A stretch of DNA of 64,000 nucleotides from Mesonia sp008017825 (GCF_008017825.1 NZ_VRLS01000052.1:186001-250000), one strand, 5' to 3'. Positions 25,686-34,775 are shown, counted from the first letter of the stretch. Made by a program: numbers and translations. The notes: generated by a model from the letters alone, not told the origin.

Positions 25686-26759
25686 CTAAACGTCAAAATC
25701 TACTTTTACTTTATCTGATGTTGGAACTGCCTGACAGCTCAATACTAAGTTTTGTTGTACTTCTTTTTCTTCTAAAGCGTAATTCACTTTCATTTCTACA
25801 TCCCCTTCTAACACCTCACATTTACAGGTACTGCAAACACCTCCCTTACAAGCGAAAGGCAAATCTGCTCCAGCTCCTAAAGCGGCATCTAAAATATTAT
25901 CATATTCTTTAGTCATCGTAAACTGAAACTCTTTCCCCCCATCTACAATAGTCACCTCCGTTCCTTCTACATTTTGCTTAGAAAGCCTTTCTGCTCTTTG
26001 GATGTCTTCTTCAGATAATCCTGTTACAAACAATTCAAAATGAACCATTTCTTTAGGTAGACCAGCTTTAATTAAATAATCCCCTACGTAGTTGACCATT
26101 TTTTCTGGTCCGCATAAAAACACTTCACTTGTATCTGGAACGTCAATAAAAGTTTGCGTGAGCACATCCATCTTTTCATCATCAAACCTACCGTTGAAAA
26201 GCTCTATATCTCTTCTTTCTTTTGTTAGGAAATAATAAATCTCCAACCTCCCAAAATACTTATTACGAAGTTGTTCCAACTCCTCTTTAAAGATAATAGA
26301 TTTTGCAGTTTTGTTTACATAAAACAACTTACAAGTAGATTTAGGCTCGGCAGCTAAATGTGACTTAACCATAGAAAGAACGGGGGTTATCCCGCTTCCT
26401 GCCGCAAAAAACAAATAGTTTTTAGCCAACTCTGGATTTACTTTCACACCAAATTTTCCGCTTGGCGCCATTACTTCCAGCATATCTCCCGCTTTTAAAG
26501 TATGGTTTACATAGCTAGAGAAAATACCTTCAGGTATTTCTTTTACTGCTACTTTCCATTCTTCATCGTAAGGACTAGAACACAAAGAATAAGATCTTCT
26601 TACATCTTCTCCATTTATTTCTTTTCTCAAAGTTAAATGCTGCCCTTGACTGAATTTAAATTCTTCTCTTAAATCTTGAGGTACATTAAAAGTAATAACA
26701 GTACAATCGTGTGTTTCTTTATGTAAATCCTGAACTGTTAATTGATGAAATTTTGCCAT
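25686..26759 (-). CDS. paaE: Phenylacetyl-CoA epoxidase reductase PaaE
   Basis: The 357-residue protein has an N-terminal FAD-binding domain (about 5-105) with RRSYSLCSSP, then an NAD(P)-binding domain with FFAAGSGITPVLSM and VFLCGPEKMV. A C-terminal plant-type 2Fe-2S ferredoxin domain has Cys in ACKGGVCSTCKC plus a distal Cys in VLSCQA. It passes electrons from NADPH to PaaA. It is the first catabolic gene of the operon, preceded by the promoter and operator at 26780-26811 and the paaR-like gene. Confidence 0.95.
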   Translation of the reverse strand: MAKFHQLTVQDLHKETHDCTVITFNVPQDLREEFKFSQGQHLTLRKEINGEDVRRSYSLCSSPYDEEWKVAVKEIPEGIFSSYVNHTLKAGDMLEVMAPSGKFGVKVNPELAKNYLFFAAGSGITPVLSMVKSHLAAEPKSTCKLFYVNKTAKSIIFKEELEQLRNKYFGRLEIYYFLTKERRDIELFNGRFDDEKMDVLTQTFIDVPDTSEVFLCGPEKMVNYVGDYLIKAGLPKEMVHFELFVTGLSEEDIQRAERLSKQNVEGTEVTIVDGGKEFQFTMTKEYDNILDAALGAGADLPFACKGGVCSTCKCEVLEGDVEMKVNYALEEKEVQQNLVLSCQAVPTSDKVKVDFDV

Positions 26760-26779
26760 TATATAAATTAGTTACCTAA

Positions 26780-26811
26780 CAAAACTAACACTTGTTAGTT
26801 TAAATTGCAAA
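26780..26811 (-). promoter_or_regulatory. Promoter of the PAA operon
   Basis: The minus strand reads TTTG (26808-26811), a 20-bp spacer, then TAGTTTTG (26780-26787), a full match to the Bacteroidota TTTG/TAnnTTTG promoter form. The -7 box is 20 bp upstream of the paaE start codon, and the operator overlaps the -7 box and spacer. Confidence 0.75.
26784..26799. promoter_or_regulatory. TetR-type operator copy 3, upstream of paaE
   Basis: ACTAAC-ACTT-GTTAGT is a perfect palindrome overlapping the -7 box of the operon promoter. Its arms are identical to those of the paaK copy at 8450-8465. An adjacent GTTACCTAAC (26771-26780) may be a weak extra half-site pair. Confidence 0.78.
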
Positions 26812-26834
26812 TCAAAGTTGTTAAAGTTTGATTC

Positions 26835-27407
26835 TTAGCTCTTAACAATTCCGTAAAGCAGAGTTTTGGGCAGATCTTGCTGTAAAGTAGCCACTTGAAT
26901 GCTTGTTTTTTTAGCATACCAAATATGTAAAGTCCGTAGAGTTGTTAATACAGAGAAAACCACGATTTCCAAATCGATATCTTTTAACTCCCCTTCATCT
27001 TTACCTTGCTGAAGTATTTGCCTAAACTTACTTTCATATTCATTTCGCAAATTTAAATAACGCTGTTTGTATTCATCTTCTAAATGAATCCAATCATTAT
27101 TCATACACGCTAAATGGTGTGTATATTTTAAGGTAATTTCAATGTGGTTTTGAATAATAGCCTCTAGCTTTTTTATACTACTTAATTTATCTAAATAAAT
27201 GGTATTGATGTGCTGTGTAAACTCCTCAGCAACTTTAAGAATTATCAATCCTAAGATCTCTTGCTTAGAAGAAATATGGTTGTACAAACTTGCTGCTTTT
27301 ATTCCCATTTCTGCAGCTAAATCTCTCATAGAAATAGCATTATAGCCTCTTTCTTTAAAAAGACGGGATGCAGTAATGATTATTTCCTGTTTTCTGGTTA
27401 GACTCAT
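26835..27407 (-). CDS. paaR: TetR/AcrR-family regulator, probable PaaR
   Basis: The 190-residue protein starts at ATG 27407; the frame two codons longer needs a TTG. The HTH is at about 25-48 (ISMRDLAAEMGIKAASLYNH), almost the same recognition helix as the TetR gene behind paaK. It lies 75 bp upstream of paaE in the same direction, with the operon promoter and operator between them. I infer a phenylacetyl-CoA-responsive repressor of the PAA genes. Which of the two paralogues binds which operator cannot be read from sequence. Confidence 0.82.
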   Translation of the reverse strand: MSLTRKQEIIITASRLFKERGYNAISMRDLAAEMGIKAASLYNHISSKQEILGLIILKVAEEFTQHINTIYLDKLSSIKKLEAIIQNHIEITLKYTHHLACMNNDWIHLEDEYKQRYLNLRNEYESKFRQILQQGKDEGELKDIDLEIVVFSVLTTLRTLHIWYAKKTSIQVATLQQDLPKTLLYGIVKS

Positions 27408-27548
27408 AGCCAAGCAATATACTAATTATCTTTAACAGCTTTTTCTTCCATTTAAAAATTTAAAGCTTAAAAAACTCACAAATCCTTTACCTCATTCATA
27501 TTTTAAAGAAAGGAATTACTAATTTGGTCGGTTTTAAGTATTTAATTC

Positions 27549-29300
27549 ATGGAAACTAATCACATACAAGAAAACGAGCTTATAAGTAAGCTCCCTCCGC
27601 ATTTAAAACAATTCATAAAGCCACAAAATTATGAGCATTACACCCCTATCAATCAAGCGGTGTGGCGATATGTTATGCGTAAAAATGTAGATTATCTTAG
27701 TAAAGTTGCTCATGAATCTTATTTAGAAGGATTAGAAAAAACAGGGATTTCTATAGATGAAATTCCTAGTATGTACGGGATGAACCGTATTTTAAAGGAA
27801 ATTGGCTGGGCAGCGGTTGCCGTAGACGGATTTATTCCGCCTAATGCTTTTATGGAGTTTCAAGCGTACAAAGTATTGGTTATTGCTTCAGAAATTCGCC
27901 AATTAGAAAATATAGAATATACTCCCGCACCAGATATTATTCACGAAGGTGCAGGACATGCCCCCATTATTGCAAGTCCCGATTATGCAGAATACTTAAG
28001 ACGTTTTGGCGCTATTGGTAGTAAAGCTATTGCCTCGGCTCACGATATGGACCTTTACCATGCCGTAAGAGATCTTTCCATTATAAAAGAGGCTGATCAC
28101 GCTTCCGCGGAAGCGATACAAGAAGCAGAGCAACGAGTAGACACTTTACAATACAAAAAAGTTGAACCTTCTGAAATTGCTTTAATTAGAAATTTACACT
28201 GGTGGACCGTAGAATATGGTTTGGTAGGCAGTTTAGAAAATCCCAAAATTTATGGCGCTGGCTTGCTAAGTTCTATTGGTGAAAGCAAAAGTTGCTTATT
28301 GCCAGAGGTGAAGAAAATACCTTATTCTATAGATGCTGCAACGCAAGATTTTGACATTACAAAACCTCAACCTCAACTTTTTGTAACGCCAGATTTTGCT
28401 TACTTAGCAGAAGTTTTAGAAGAATTTGCCGATAAAATGGCTGTGAGAAAAGGTGGTTATAAAGGCTTACAAAAATTGATTGATTCTAATTCTTTAGGAA
28501 CTATTGAATTAAGTACTGGGATTCAAATTTCTGGAAATTTCACCAAAATGATCACCAATGAAGATCATGAAGTGGTTTACTTTGAAACCAAAGGAGAAAC
28601 AGCACTTGCCAACAAAGATAAAGAACTCATTGGCCACGGTATACAAACCCATGCTAACGGATTTAGATCTCCAATAGGAAAATTAAAAGGTATTAATCTC
28701 GCTATTGAAAACATGGGGCCGCGAGATTTAAAGGCTTATAATTTTTATGATAACAAGCGAATTGAATTTACTTTTGACAGCGGAATTGTAGTAGAAGGTT
28801 TAAACGTTACCGGAATTAGAAACCTAAGAGGAGAATTAATTTTAATTCAGTTTACAGACTGTACCGTAACTTATAAAAATGAAGTTTTATTTTCTCCTGA
28901 AGAAGGTGATTTTTATATGGCTGTAGGTTCGCAAATTACTTCTGCTTTTGCTGGAGCTGCAGACCCTTATTCTTTTGAAGCTTTAATTCATGAATTGTCT
29001 ACATCTTTAGATAAGAAAGAAAAAAGCGACAAAGAAATTAAACTAGAACAACTTTACCAACAGGTTAGAACTTTAAGACAGAACACTATAGATAAAGGGG
29101 TTTTAGAAGAAGTTTTTATTCAGCTTAAAGCTGAACACCAACAAGATTGGCTATTGTCTTTAGAATTGTATGAGCTTGCAAAACAAAATAAAATGGAAAG
29201 TTTTACTAGCGAAATACGTCAACATTTAGAAAAACTTAAAATTTCACGTCCTAAAATTGCACATTTAATTGAAGACGGTTTAGAATTGATACATTCTTAA
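27549..29300 (+). CDS. Aromatic amino acid (phenylalanine 4-) hydroxylase
   Basis: The protein has 583 residues, about twice the size of the proteobacterial enzyme, as is usual in Bacteroidota. The N-terminal catalytic domain has the iron site H132 and H137 in IHEGAGHAP and E222 in WTVEYGL. The C-terminal half (from about 300) is of unknown function. It hydroxylates phenylalanine to tyrosine using a pterin and oxygen. It is divergent from the PAA operon (141 bp from paaR). Codons about 184-188 contain the 16-bp palindrome CGCTTCCGCGGAAGCG, read as ASAEA. Tryptophan or tyrosine hydroxylation cannot be excluded. Confidence 0.9.
   Translation: METNHIQENELISKLPPHLKQFIKPQNYEHYTPINQAVWRYVMRKNVDYLSKVAHESYLEGLEKTGISIDEIPSMYGMNRILKEIGWAAVAVDGFIPPNAFMEFQAYKVLVIASEIRQLENIEYTPAPDIIHEGAGHAPIIASPDYAEYLRRFGAIGSKAIASAHDMDLYHAVRDLSIIKEADHASAEAIQEAEQRVDTLQYKKVEPSEIALIRNLHWWTVEYGLVGSLENPKIYGAGLLSSIGESKSCLLPEVKKIPYSIDAATQDFDITKPQPQLFVTPDFAYLAEVLEEFADKMAVRKGGYKGLQKLIDSNSLGTIELSTGIQISGNFTKMITNEDHEVVYFETKGETALANKDKELIGHGIQTHANGFRSPIGKLKGINLAIENMGPRDLKAYNFYDNKRIEFTFDSGIVVEGLNVTGIRNLRGELILIQFTDCTVTYKNEVLFSPEEGDFYMAVGSQITSAFAGAADPYSFEALIHELSTSLDKKEKSDKEIKLEQLYQQVRTLRQNTIDKGVLEEVFIQLKAEHQQDWLLSLELYELAKQNKMESFTSEIRQHLEKLKISRPKIAHLIEDGLELIHS
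28100..28115. repeat. CGCTTCCGCGGAAGCG palindrome, copy 1
   Basis: This is a perfect 16-bp palindrome inside the aromatic amino acid hydroxylase gene, reading Ala-Ser-Ala-Glu-Ala. It recurs at 36221-36234, 40450-40465 and partly at 55139-55151. Confidence 0.8.
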
Positions 29301-29905
29301 AGTAAAATCTCTAATTCTTTTTCAGATTGAATAGGTTGTTTGTGGTATTCTAAAGTCCACCCCAAACTATTGGTTAAAATAAAAAGTTTTTGAAGCTCTG
29401 AAACAAGTCGGTTTTCTGCATTTTGCATAACAACCGACTTTTCTATTTTCTCTTTTATTTGCTTTGTCACTCTTTTTTTAATCACATTATAATCATCGGC
29501 TTTAAATTGATTAAGGTAATCTTGTGTAACATCGTAAAAATCGAATTCAGGGTAAATATTTAATTCGGGTTTAGGTATTTTTGTGATACGAAGAATTTTA
29601 TCTTCTGTTAGCACTTCATATTGCATTTGCGCCAAATCATAAGCAACAGTAGCTTTGGTGTTTACTGCTAAAATAGCTTTCTTTTTGGCTGTAATTCCTA
29701 AAAAAACATTTTCTGTATTCTTGTAAGTGAAAATTTGAGCGTAAGAACTTTCTGTGACTACTAATTTACTCACGTTTTTCACTTCTTTTTCTATAAGGGC
29801 CGAAGTTTGTGCTAGCTCAGTTTTATTGTCTTTTTTATCTACAAAATATTGATAACCAAAAAACACAATAATCGTTACCACTACTCCTAAAACAAATTTT
29901 TTCAT
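29297..29905 (-). CDS. DUF4230-family protein
   Basis: The 202-residue protein has a single N-terminal membrane segment (KFVLGVVVTIIVFFGYQYFV) and an extracytoplasmic alpha/beta domain, with FLGITAKKKAILAVNTKAT and EFDFYDVTQDYL. This matches the DUF4230 family of unknown function. Its stop overlaps that of the convergent hydroxylase by 4 bp. It is preceded by structured repeat copy B and, further up, by the GSCFA gene. Confidence 0.75.
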   Translation of the reverse strand: MKKFVLGVVVTIIVFFGYQYFVDKKDNKTELAQTSALIEKEVKNVSKLVVTESSYAQIFTYKNTENVFLGITAKKKAILAVNTKATVAYDLAQMQYEVLTEDKILRITKIPKPELNIYPEFDFYDVTQDYLNQFKADDYNVIKKRVTKQIKEKIEKSVVMQNAENRLVSELQKLFILTNSLGWTLEYHKQPIQSEKELEILL

Positions 29906-29936
29906 AGACTAATTTTTCTCTAAAATACGTTATTTT

Positions 29937-30031
29937 GCGTTAGGGATAGCAGCGGTTACCCTGCAGCATTTTGAAAAAATGTGAAGCGTAATAGCGCATA
30001 GCCCGACCCGAGTGTGCGAGGGAAACGTCCC
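29937..30031. repeat. Structured intergenic repeat, copy B
   Basis: The core shares AGGGATAGCAGCGG and ATAGCCCGACCC with copy A (2512-2622) and ends GGGAAACGTCCC. GCGTT/AACG bound it. Like copy A it lies between two minus-strand genes and reads in the plus orientation. Confidence 0.6.
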
Positions 30032-30047
30032 ACAAAACTCCATTATT

Positions 30048-30995
30048 TTAAAAATTTATAAAAGGGAATTTTTCAATTAGTGCCTTCTTACTTACTTCTA
30101 ATTTGTTTAAAAATTTTTGATGTGCTTCACTTTCTTTATTAAAGGCTTTATGCAACATTCCTTTTTGAATTTTATCGATCTCTTGCATCGTTTGCTGTGT
30201 TGATTGAGTCAAGCGGGTTTCTACAAAACGCTGCCAAATATAATCGATAGCTAAATCGCTAGGATGCAACATATCTTGCGCGTAAAAACGATAATCTCGC
30301 AACTCATCCATCATAATTTCATAAGAAGGAAAATAAGCCGTTTTCTTTACGGAAGCAATACTTTGATGCACCGCTGTAATTAAAGCCGATTTACTTTGCT
30401 GATTTTCTACAAAACCATCTTTAATATGACGCACAGGAGAAACTGTAAAAATAAATGCTGCGGAAGGATTTACTTGCTGAATAAGCTCAACGGTGCGCTG
30501 AATGCTTTCTTGAAGTTTTTCAGCTAAAATTAGTTTTTTATCAAATTCTCGTTGCGGAATTTTGTGGCAATTGGCAACAAATTTTTGAGTGTTTTTTAAT
30601 TGATAAACCCAAGCCGTCCCGTATGTTATTATTATATGAGAAGCTTCTTTTAGCTTTTTATACGTTTGCTGAAGCGCTTTATTAAGTGTTTGCAGAAGTT
30701 GAACTTTATCTGGAGAACTCAACCGAGAGTGAGCATCAAAACAATGCCATTGTTCGTTATGAAATACTAAATCTTTTTCGGTATAAACAAATTGATTAAC
30801 CGCCTTATTCACTAAATTCTCAATCGCAAAAGGATGAAAAAGAATTCCAAACGGATTTTGAAGTTGTCTAAATTTAAAATAAGTAAACTTCTCGCCTATA
30901 TTTTCTGAAAAACAAGATCCTAGTAACACCAGTTTAGAGGTGTAATCTATTTTAGGTTCTTGCGCCTTTATAGGTATTTTGGTTTGAAACTGCAT
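30048..30995 (-). CDS. GSCFA-domain protein
   Basis: The protein has 315 residues. The name-giving motif appears near the N-terminus as LLGSCFSENIG (residues about 24-34), followed by QNPFGILFHP. Later blocks are IITYGTAWVYQ and FTVSPVRHIKDG, then a C-terminal HPSDLAIDYIW (SGNH-like Asp/His pattern). GSCFA proteins resemble SGNH hydrolases; the substrate is unknown. It is downstream of alaS and separated from it by a perfect 18-bp hairpin. Confidence 0.85.
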   Translation of the reverse strand: MQFQTKIPIKAQEPKIDYTSKLVLLGSCFSENIGEKFTYFKFRQLQNPFGILFHPFAIENLVNKAVNQFVYTEKDLVFHNEQWHCFDAHSRLSSPDKVQLLQTLNKALQQTYKKLKEASHIIITYGTAWVYQLKNTQKFVANCHKIPQREFDKKLILAEKLQESIQRTVELIQQVNPSAAFIFTVSPVRHIKDGFVENQQSKSALITAVHQSIASVKKTAYFPSYEIMMDELRDYRFYAQDMLHPSDLAIDYIWQRFVETRLTQSTQQTMQEIDKIQKGMLHKAFNKESEAHQKFLNKLEVSKKALIEKFPFINF

Positions 30996-31000
30996 AAAAA

Positions 31001-31046
31001 AATGATAAATGTAAAAGTAACAAATTAGACTTTTACATTTATCATT
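31001..31046. repeat. Perfect 18-bp inverted repeat in alaS-GSCFA gap
   Basis: AATGATAAATGTAAAAGT (31001-31018) and ACTTTTACATTTATCATT (31029-31046) are exact reverse complements around a 10-nt loop. No T-run follows on either strand, so it is not a typical terminator. It shares AAATGTAAAAG with the paaC-paaD hairpin and AATGATAAA with the paaF-paaY one. Confidence 0.75.
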
Positions 31047-31066
31047 CTATAAAGATCATTTTATTT

Positions 31067-33679
31067 TTAAGCAATGTAGTTTTTAGCTTCGGTTAAAGCC
31101 ATTTTAATTCCCTCAGGGTTTTTACCGCCTGCAGTAGCAAAAAACGCTTGACCACCACCTCCACCTTGGATGTGTTTTCCTAATTCGCGGACCATTTGGC
31201 CTGCGTTTAACCCTTTTTCTTCGGCTAAATTTTTATCGATATAAATAGAAAGAAGAGCTTTTCCGTTTTGTTGAGATCCTAAAACCATAAATAGATTTTC
31301 TACTTCACCACCTAACTGAAAAGATAGATCTTTCATAGCTCCTGCGTCTAAATCTACTTCTTTTGCTAAAAACTGCACTCCATTTACTTCTGTTAAAGCA
31401 GCTTTTAAATCTCCCTTTACATTCCCTGCCTTTTCTTTCTTTAATTGCTCTATTTCCTTTTTAAGCTGCGTGTTTTCTTCTTGTAAATCACTTACTATTT
31501 TTAAAGGATTTTTAGTGTTTTTCACTAAACTCTTTAGCTCGTTAAAGCTTTCACTTTGCTGGGTTAAAAAGTCTTTTGCAGCATCACCAGTTATCGCTTC
31601 TATACGTCTTACTCCAGAAGCAACGGCTCCTTCAGATAAAATTTTAAAATGCCAAATATCTGTGGTATTGGGTACGTGAGTTCCTCCACAAAGCTCCATA
31701 GATTCACCAAAACGAATAGTTCTTACTGCATCTCCATATTTTTCTCCAAACAATGCAATTGCTCCTTGTTCAATCGCTTGATCGTAAGCTATATTACGTT
31801 GTTCTTGTAAAGGCAATTGCTCCCGAATACGAGCATTTACAAAATCTTCTACTTCTTTTAATTCTTCCGTAGAAACTTTACTGAAATGTGAAAAATCGAA
31901 ACGTAAATATCCACTATGAACCATAGAGCCTTTTTGTTCTACGTGTGTTCCTAAGATATTTCTCAATGCTTGGTGCATTAAATGCGTCGCAGAATGGTTG
32001 GCTGCAGATCGTTTACGTTGTTTTTCATCTACAACCGCTCTAAATTTACCCGTTAAATCTACAGGTAAAGTTTTCGTAATATGAATGATAAGGTTGTTTT
32101 CTTTTTTAGTATCAATAACATAAGTAACATTTCCGTTAGCAGCTTCTAAATATCCCTTATCACCTACTTGCCCACCTCCTTCTGGATAAAAAGGTGTTAG
32201 ATTAAAAACCAATTGATATAATTCTCCTTCTTTTTTACTTTCTACTTTTCTATACTTTGCAATTTTAACATTGGCTTCTAAATGATCGTATCCAATAAAT
32301 TCTTCTTCCTCATCTTCAAATAAAATTTGCCAATCGTCTGCTTTCATTTGTGCAGCCGAACGAGAACGCTCTTTTTGTTTTTGTAATTCTGCTTCGAAGG
32401 TTGCTTGATCTAAGCTTAAACCTTTTTCCTCTAAAATCAATGCAGTCAAATCTATAGGAAATCCATAGGTATCATAAAGTTCAAACGCTTTTTTACCCGA
32501 TACTTCTTCTCCTTTAGTGCTTTCTATAATGCTATCTAATAAAATTAACCCCTGATCTAAAGTTCTTAAAAAAGAATTCTCTTCTTCCTTAATCACATTT
32601 TCGCACAAGTTCTTTTGCTTTTTAAGTTCTGGGAAAGCTTCTCCCATTTGCTTACTTAAAGTCGCGACTAATTTGTAAATAAAAGGTTCTTTGGTGTTTA
32701 AAAACGTAAATCCGTAACGAATAGCGCGACGTAAAATACGTCTAATCACATATCCCGCTCCATTATTACTTGGCAATTGTCCATCGGCTATAGCAAAAGA
32801 GACCGCTCGTACGTGGTCGGCAATTACACGAATCGCAATATCTATTTCTTCAGACTTACCATAGGTAGAATTGGTGATGGCTTGTATTTCTCTAATAAGA
32901 GGTGTAAAAACATCGGTATCATAATTAGACTGAGTTCCTTGCATCACCATACATAAACGCTCAAAGCCCATCCCTGTATCAATATGCTTATTAGGAAGTT
33001 CTACTAATTTCCCTGTAGCCATTCTATTAAACTGAATAAAAACTAAGTTCCAAATTTCAACCACTAAAGGATGATCTTGATTAACTAAATCTTTACCTGG
33101 TATTTTAGCTTTTTCTTCTTCAGAACGAATATCGATGTGAATTTCAGAAGCTGGTCCGCAAGGTCCCTGGTCTCCCATCTCCCAAAAATTATCTTTTTTG
33201 TTTCCTAACAAAATGCGTTCTTCTGGCACAATAGCTTTCCACAGATCAAAAGCCTCTTGATCTAAGCCTAATCCATCTTCTTGATCACCTTCAAAAACGG
33301 TCACATATAAGTTTTCTGAAGTAATATTAAACTCTTTGGTTAATAACTCCCAAGCCCACTCTATAGCTTCTTTTTTAAAGTAATCACCAAAGCTCCAGTT
33401 TCCTAACATCTCAAACATGGTATGATGATAGGTATCTTTACCTACTTCTTCCAAATCATTATGTTTACCGCTAACACGCAAGCACTTTTGAGTATCTGTA
33501 GCTCTTGTACTTTTTGGAGTGGCATTGCCTAAAAAATATTCCTTAAATTGATTCATCCCTGCATTGGTAAACATAAGCGTAGGGTCATCTTTAATGACCA
33601 TAGGTGCAGAAGGAACTATTTCATGTTTTTTAGATTCAAAAAAAGCTAAAAATTTAGAACGGATTTCTTGTGATTTCAT
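31067..33679 (-). CDS. alaS: Alanyl-tRNA synthetase
   Basis: The protein is full length at 870 residues. The class II catalytic core begins with RSKFLAFFESKKHEIVPSAP and includes HHTMFEMLGNWSFGDYF. The editing domain has the zinc motif HSATHLMHQ and CGGTHVPNT, and the C-terminal glycine-rich part ends in QGGGGGQAFFATAGGKNPEG. It charges tRNA-Ala with alanine and clears mischarged Ser/Gly. It is divergent from the M23 peptidase gene. Confidence 0.97.
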   Translation of the reverse strand: MKSQEIRSKFLAFFESKKHEIVPSAPMVIKDDPTLMFTNAGMNQFKEYFLGNATPKSTRATDTQKCLRVSGKHNDLEEVGKDTYHHTMFEMLGNWSFGDYFKKEAIEWAWELLTKEFNITSENLYVTVFEGDQEDGLGLDQEAFDLWKAIVPEERILLGNKKDNFWEMGDQGPCGPASEIHIDIRSEEEKAKIPGKDLVNQDHPLVVEIWNLVFIQFNRMATGKLVELPNKHIDTGMGFERLCMVMQGTQSNYDTDVFTPLIREIQAITNSTYGKSEEIDIAIRVIADHVRAVSFAIADGQLPSNNGAGYVIRRILRRAIRYGFTFLNTKEPFIYKLVATLSKQMGEAFPELKKQKNLCENVIKEEENSFLRTLDQGLILLDSIIESTKGEEVSGKKAFELYDTYGFPIDLTALILEEKGLSLDQATFEAELQKQKERSRSAAQMKADDWQILFEDEEEEFIGYDHLEANVKIAKYRKVESKKEGELYQLVFNLTPFYPEGGGQVGDKGYLEAANGNVTYVIDTKKENNLIIHITKTLPVDLTGKFRAVVDEKQRKRSAANHSATHLMHQALRNILGTHVEQKGSMVHSGYLRFDFSHFSKVSTEELKEVEDFVNARIREQLPLQEQRNIAYDQAIEQGAIALFGEKYGDAVRTIRFGESMELCGGTHVPNTTDIWHFKILSEGAVASGVRRIEAITGDAAKDFLTQQSESFNELKSLVKNTKNPLKIVSDLQEENTQLKKEIEQLKKEKAGNVKGDLKAALTEVNGVQFLAKEVDLDAGAMKDLSFQLGGEVENLFMVLGSQQNGKALLSIYIDKNLAEEKGLNAGQMVRELGKHIQGGGGGQAFFATAGGKNPEGIKMALTEAKNYIA

Positions 33680-33733
33680 ATACTTACCTTAATGGGATAA
33701 ACGTTATAATTATGTTACTAGTGAAACAATTTC

Positions 33734-33741
33734 TATCTTTG
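33734..33741 (+). promoter_or_regulatory. -7 box for the M23-MerR-LemA-TPM operon
   Basis: TATCTTTG is a full TAnnTTTG match 59 bp before the M23 start codon, in the divergent intergenic region with alaS. No clear -33 TTTG was found. Confidence 0.45.
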
Positions 33742-33800
33742 TTCGTCTTTCTAAGCATAACACTTAGTTACAAGTCGCAAAAATAGTATAATTTAGAAGA

Positions 33801-34775
33801 ATGTCGAAGGTTAAATATTATTACGATAGCGAAACGCTTTCTTATCAAAAAATAGAAAGGAAAAAAGGACGCCGATTAGGCTTTATAGCCCTTGCTATTG
33901 CAGGAACTTTCCTTGCTGGGTTTTTATTATTATTGGTATATATTAACTTACCACAAATTGAAACCCCCAAGGAAAAAGCAATGAAAAGGGAGCTCAACCA
34001 TATGGAGCTTCAATACCAAGTGCTCAACAAGAAAATGGCTCAGGCTCAAAAAGTACTCTCTGAAGTAGAAAATAGAGATAACAATATTTATCGTGTTTAC
34101 TTTGAAGCCAATCCTATTCCCGAAGAACAACGTAAAGCCGGATTTGGAGGTATTAATCGCTATAAGAATTTAGAAGGTTACGATAATTCGGATTTGATTA
34201 TCGAGACCAACAAAAAGATGGATATCCTACAAAAGCAAATCGTAGTACAATCAAAATCGCTAGATGAAATTGCTCTTTTAGCAGAAAAGAAAGAAAAACT
34301 TTTAACCGCTATACCCGCAATTCAACCAGTAAAAAATGAAAATTTAACCCGAATGGCATCTGGTTACGGAATGCGTATGCACCCTATTCTAAAATATAGA
34401 AAAATGCATAATGGGATGGATTTTACAGCAAAAACAGGAACAGAGGTTTATGCAACGGGAGACGCTGTAGTAAAAAAAGCTTCTAGATCTACCGGTTTTG
34501 GTAATCTTATTGTTTTAGATCATGGTTTTGGTTATGAAACCTATTACGCTCACTTGAGCAAGTTTGATGTCCGTAAAGGTCAAAAAATTAAAAGAGGAGA
34601 AGTAATTGGAGAAGTAGGTAGTACAGGACTTTCAACAGCGCCTCACTTACATTATGAAGTACATAAAAATGGCAGAGTTATTAATCCTATTAATTTTTAT
34701 CATGGTGATTTAACTGCCGAAGAATATGACATTATGCTCAACCAGTCCAATCTAGAAAATCAATCATTAGATTAA
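33801..34775 (+). CDS. M23-family metallopeptidase (LytM/NlpD-type)
   Basis: The 324-residue protein has a cytoplasmic N-terminus, one membrane helix (about 26-48), a coiled-coil stretch (about 55-95), and a C-terminal LytM domain. The zinc site is complete: HNGMDF (H and D), and the HLH of APHLHYEVH. It probably cleaves peptidoglycan cross-bridges in the periplasm, or activates such enzymes. It overlaps the following MerR gene by one base (TAATG). Confidence 0.92.
   Translation: MSKVKYYYDSETLSYQKIERKKGRRLGFIALAIAGTFLAGFLLLLVYINLPQIETPKEKAMKRELNHMELQYQVLNKKMAQAQKVLSEVENRDNNIYRVYFEANPIPEEQRKAGFGGINRYKNLEGYDNSDLIIETNKKMDILQKQIVVQSKSLDEIALLAEKKEKLLTAIPAIQPVKNENLTRMASGYGMRMHPILKYRKMHNGMDFTAKTGTEVYATGDAVVKKASRSTGFGNLIVLDHGFGYETYYAHLSKFDVRKGQKIKRGEVIGEVGSTGLSTAPHLHYEVHKNGRVINPINFYHGDLTAEEYDIMLNQSNLENQSLD

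Noticed and set aside
27414..27548. A fourth TetR operator between paaR and the hydroxylase gene
   Set aside because: Only ACTAAT-like half-sites without a matching GTTAGT partner are present.
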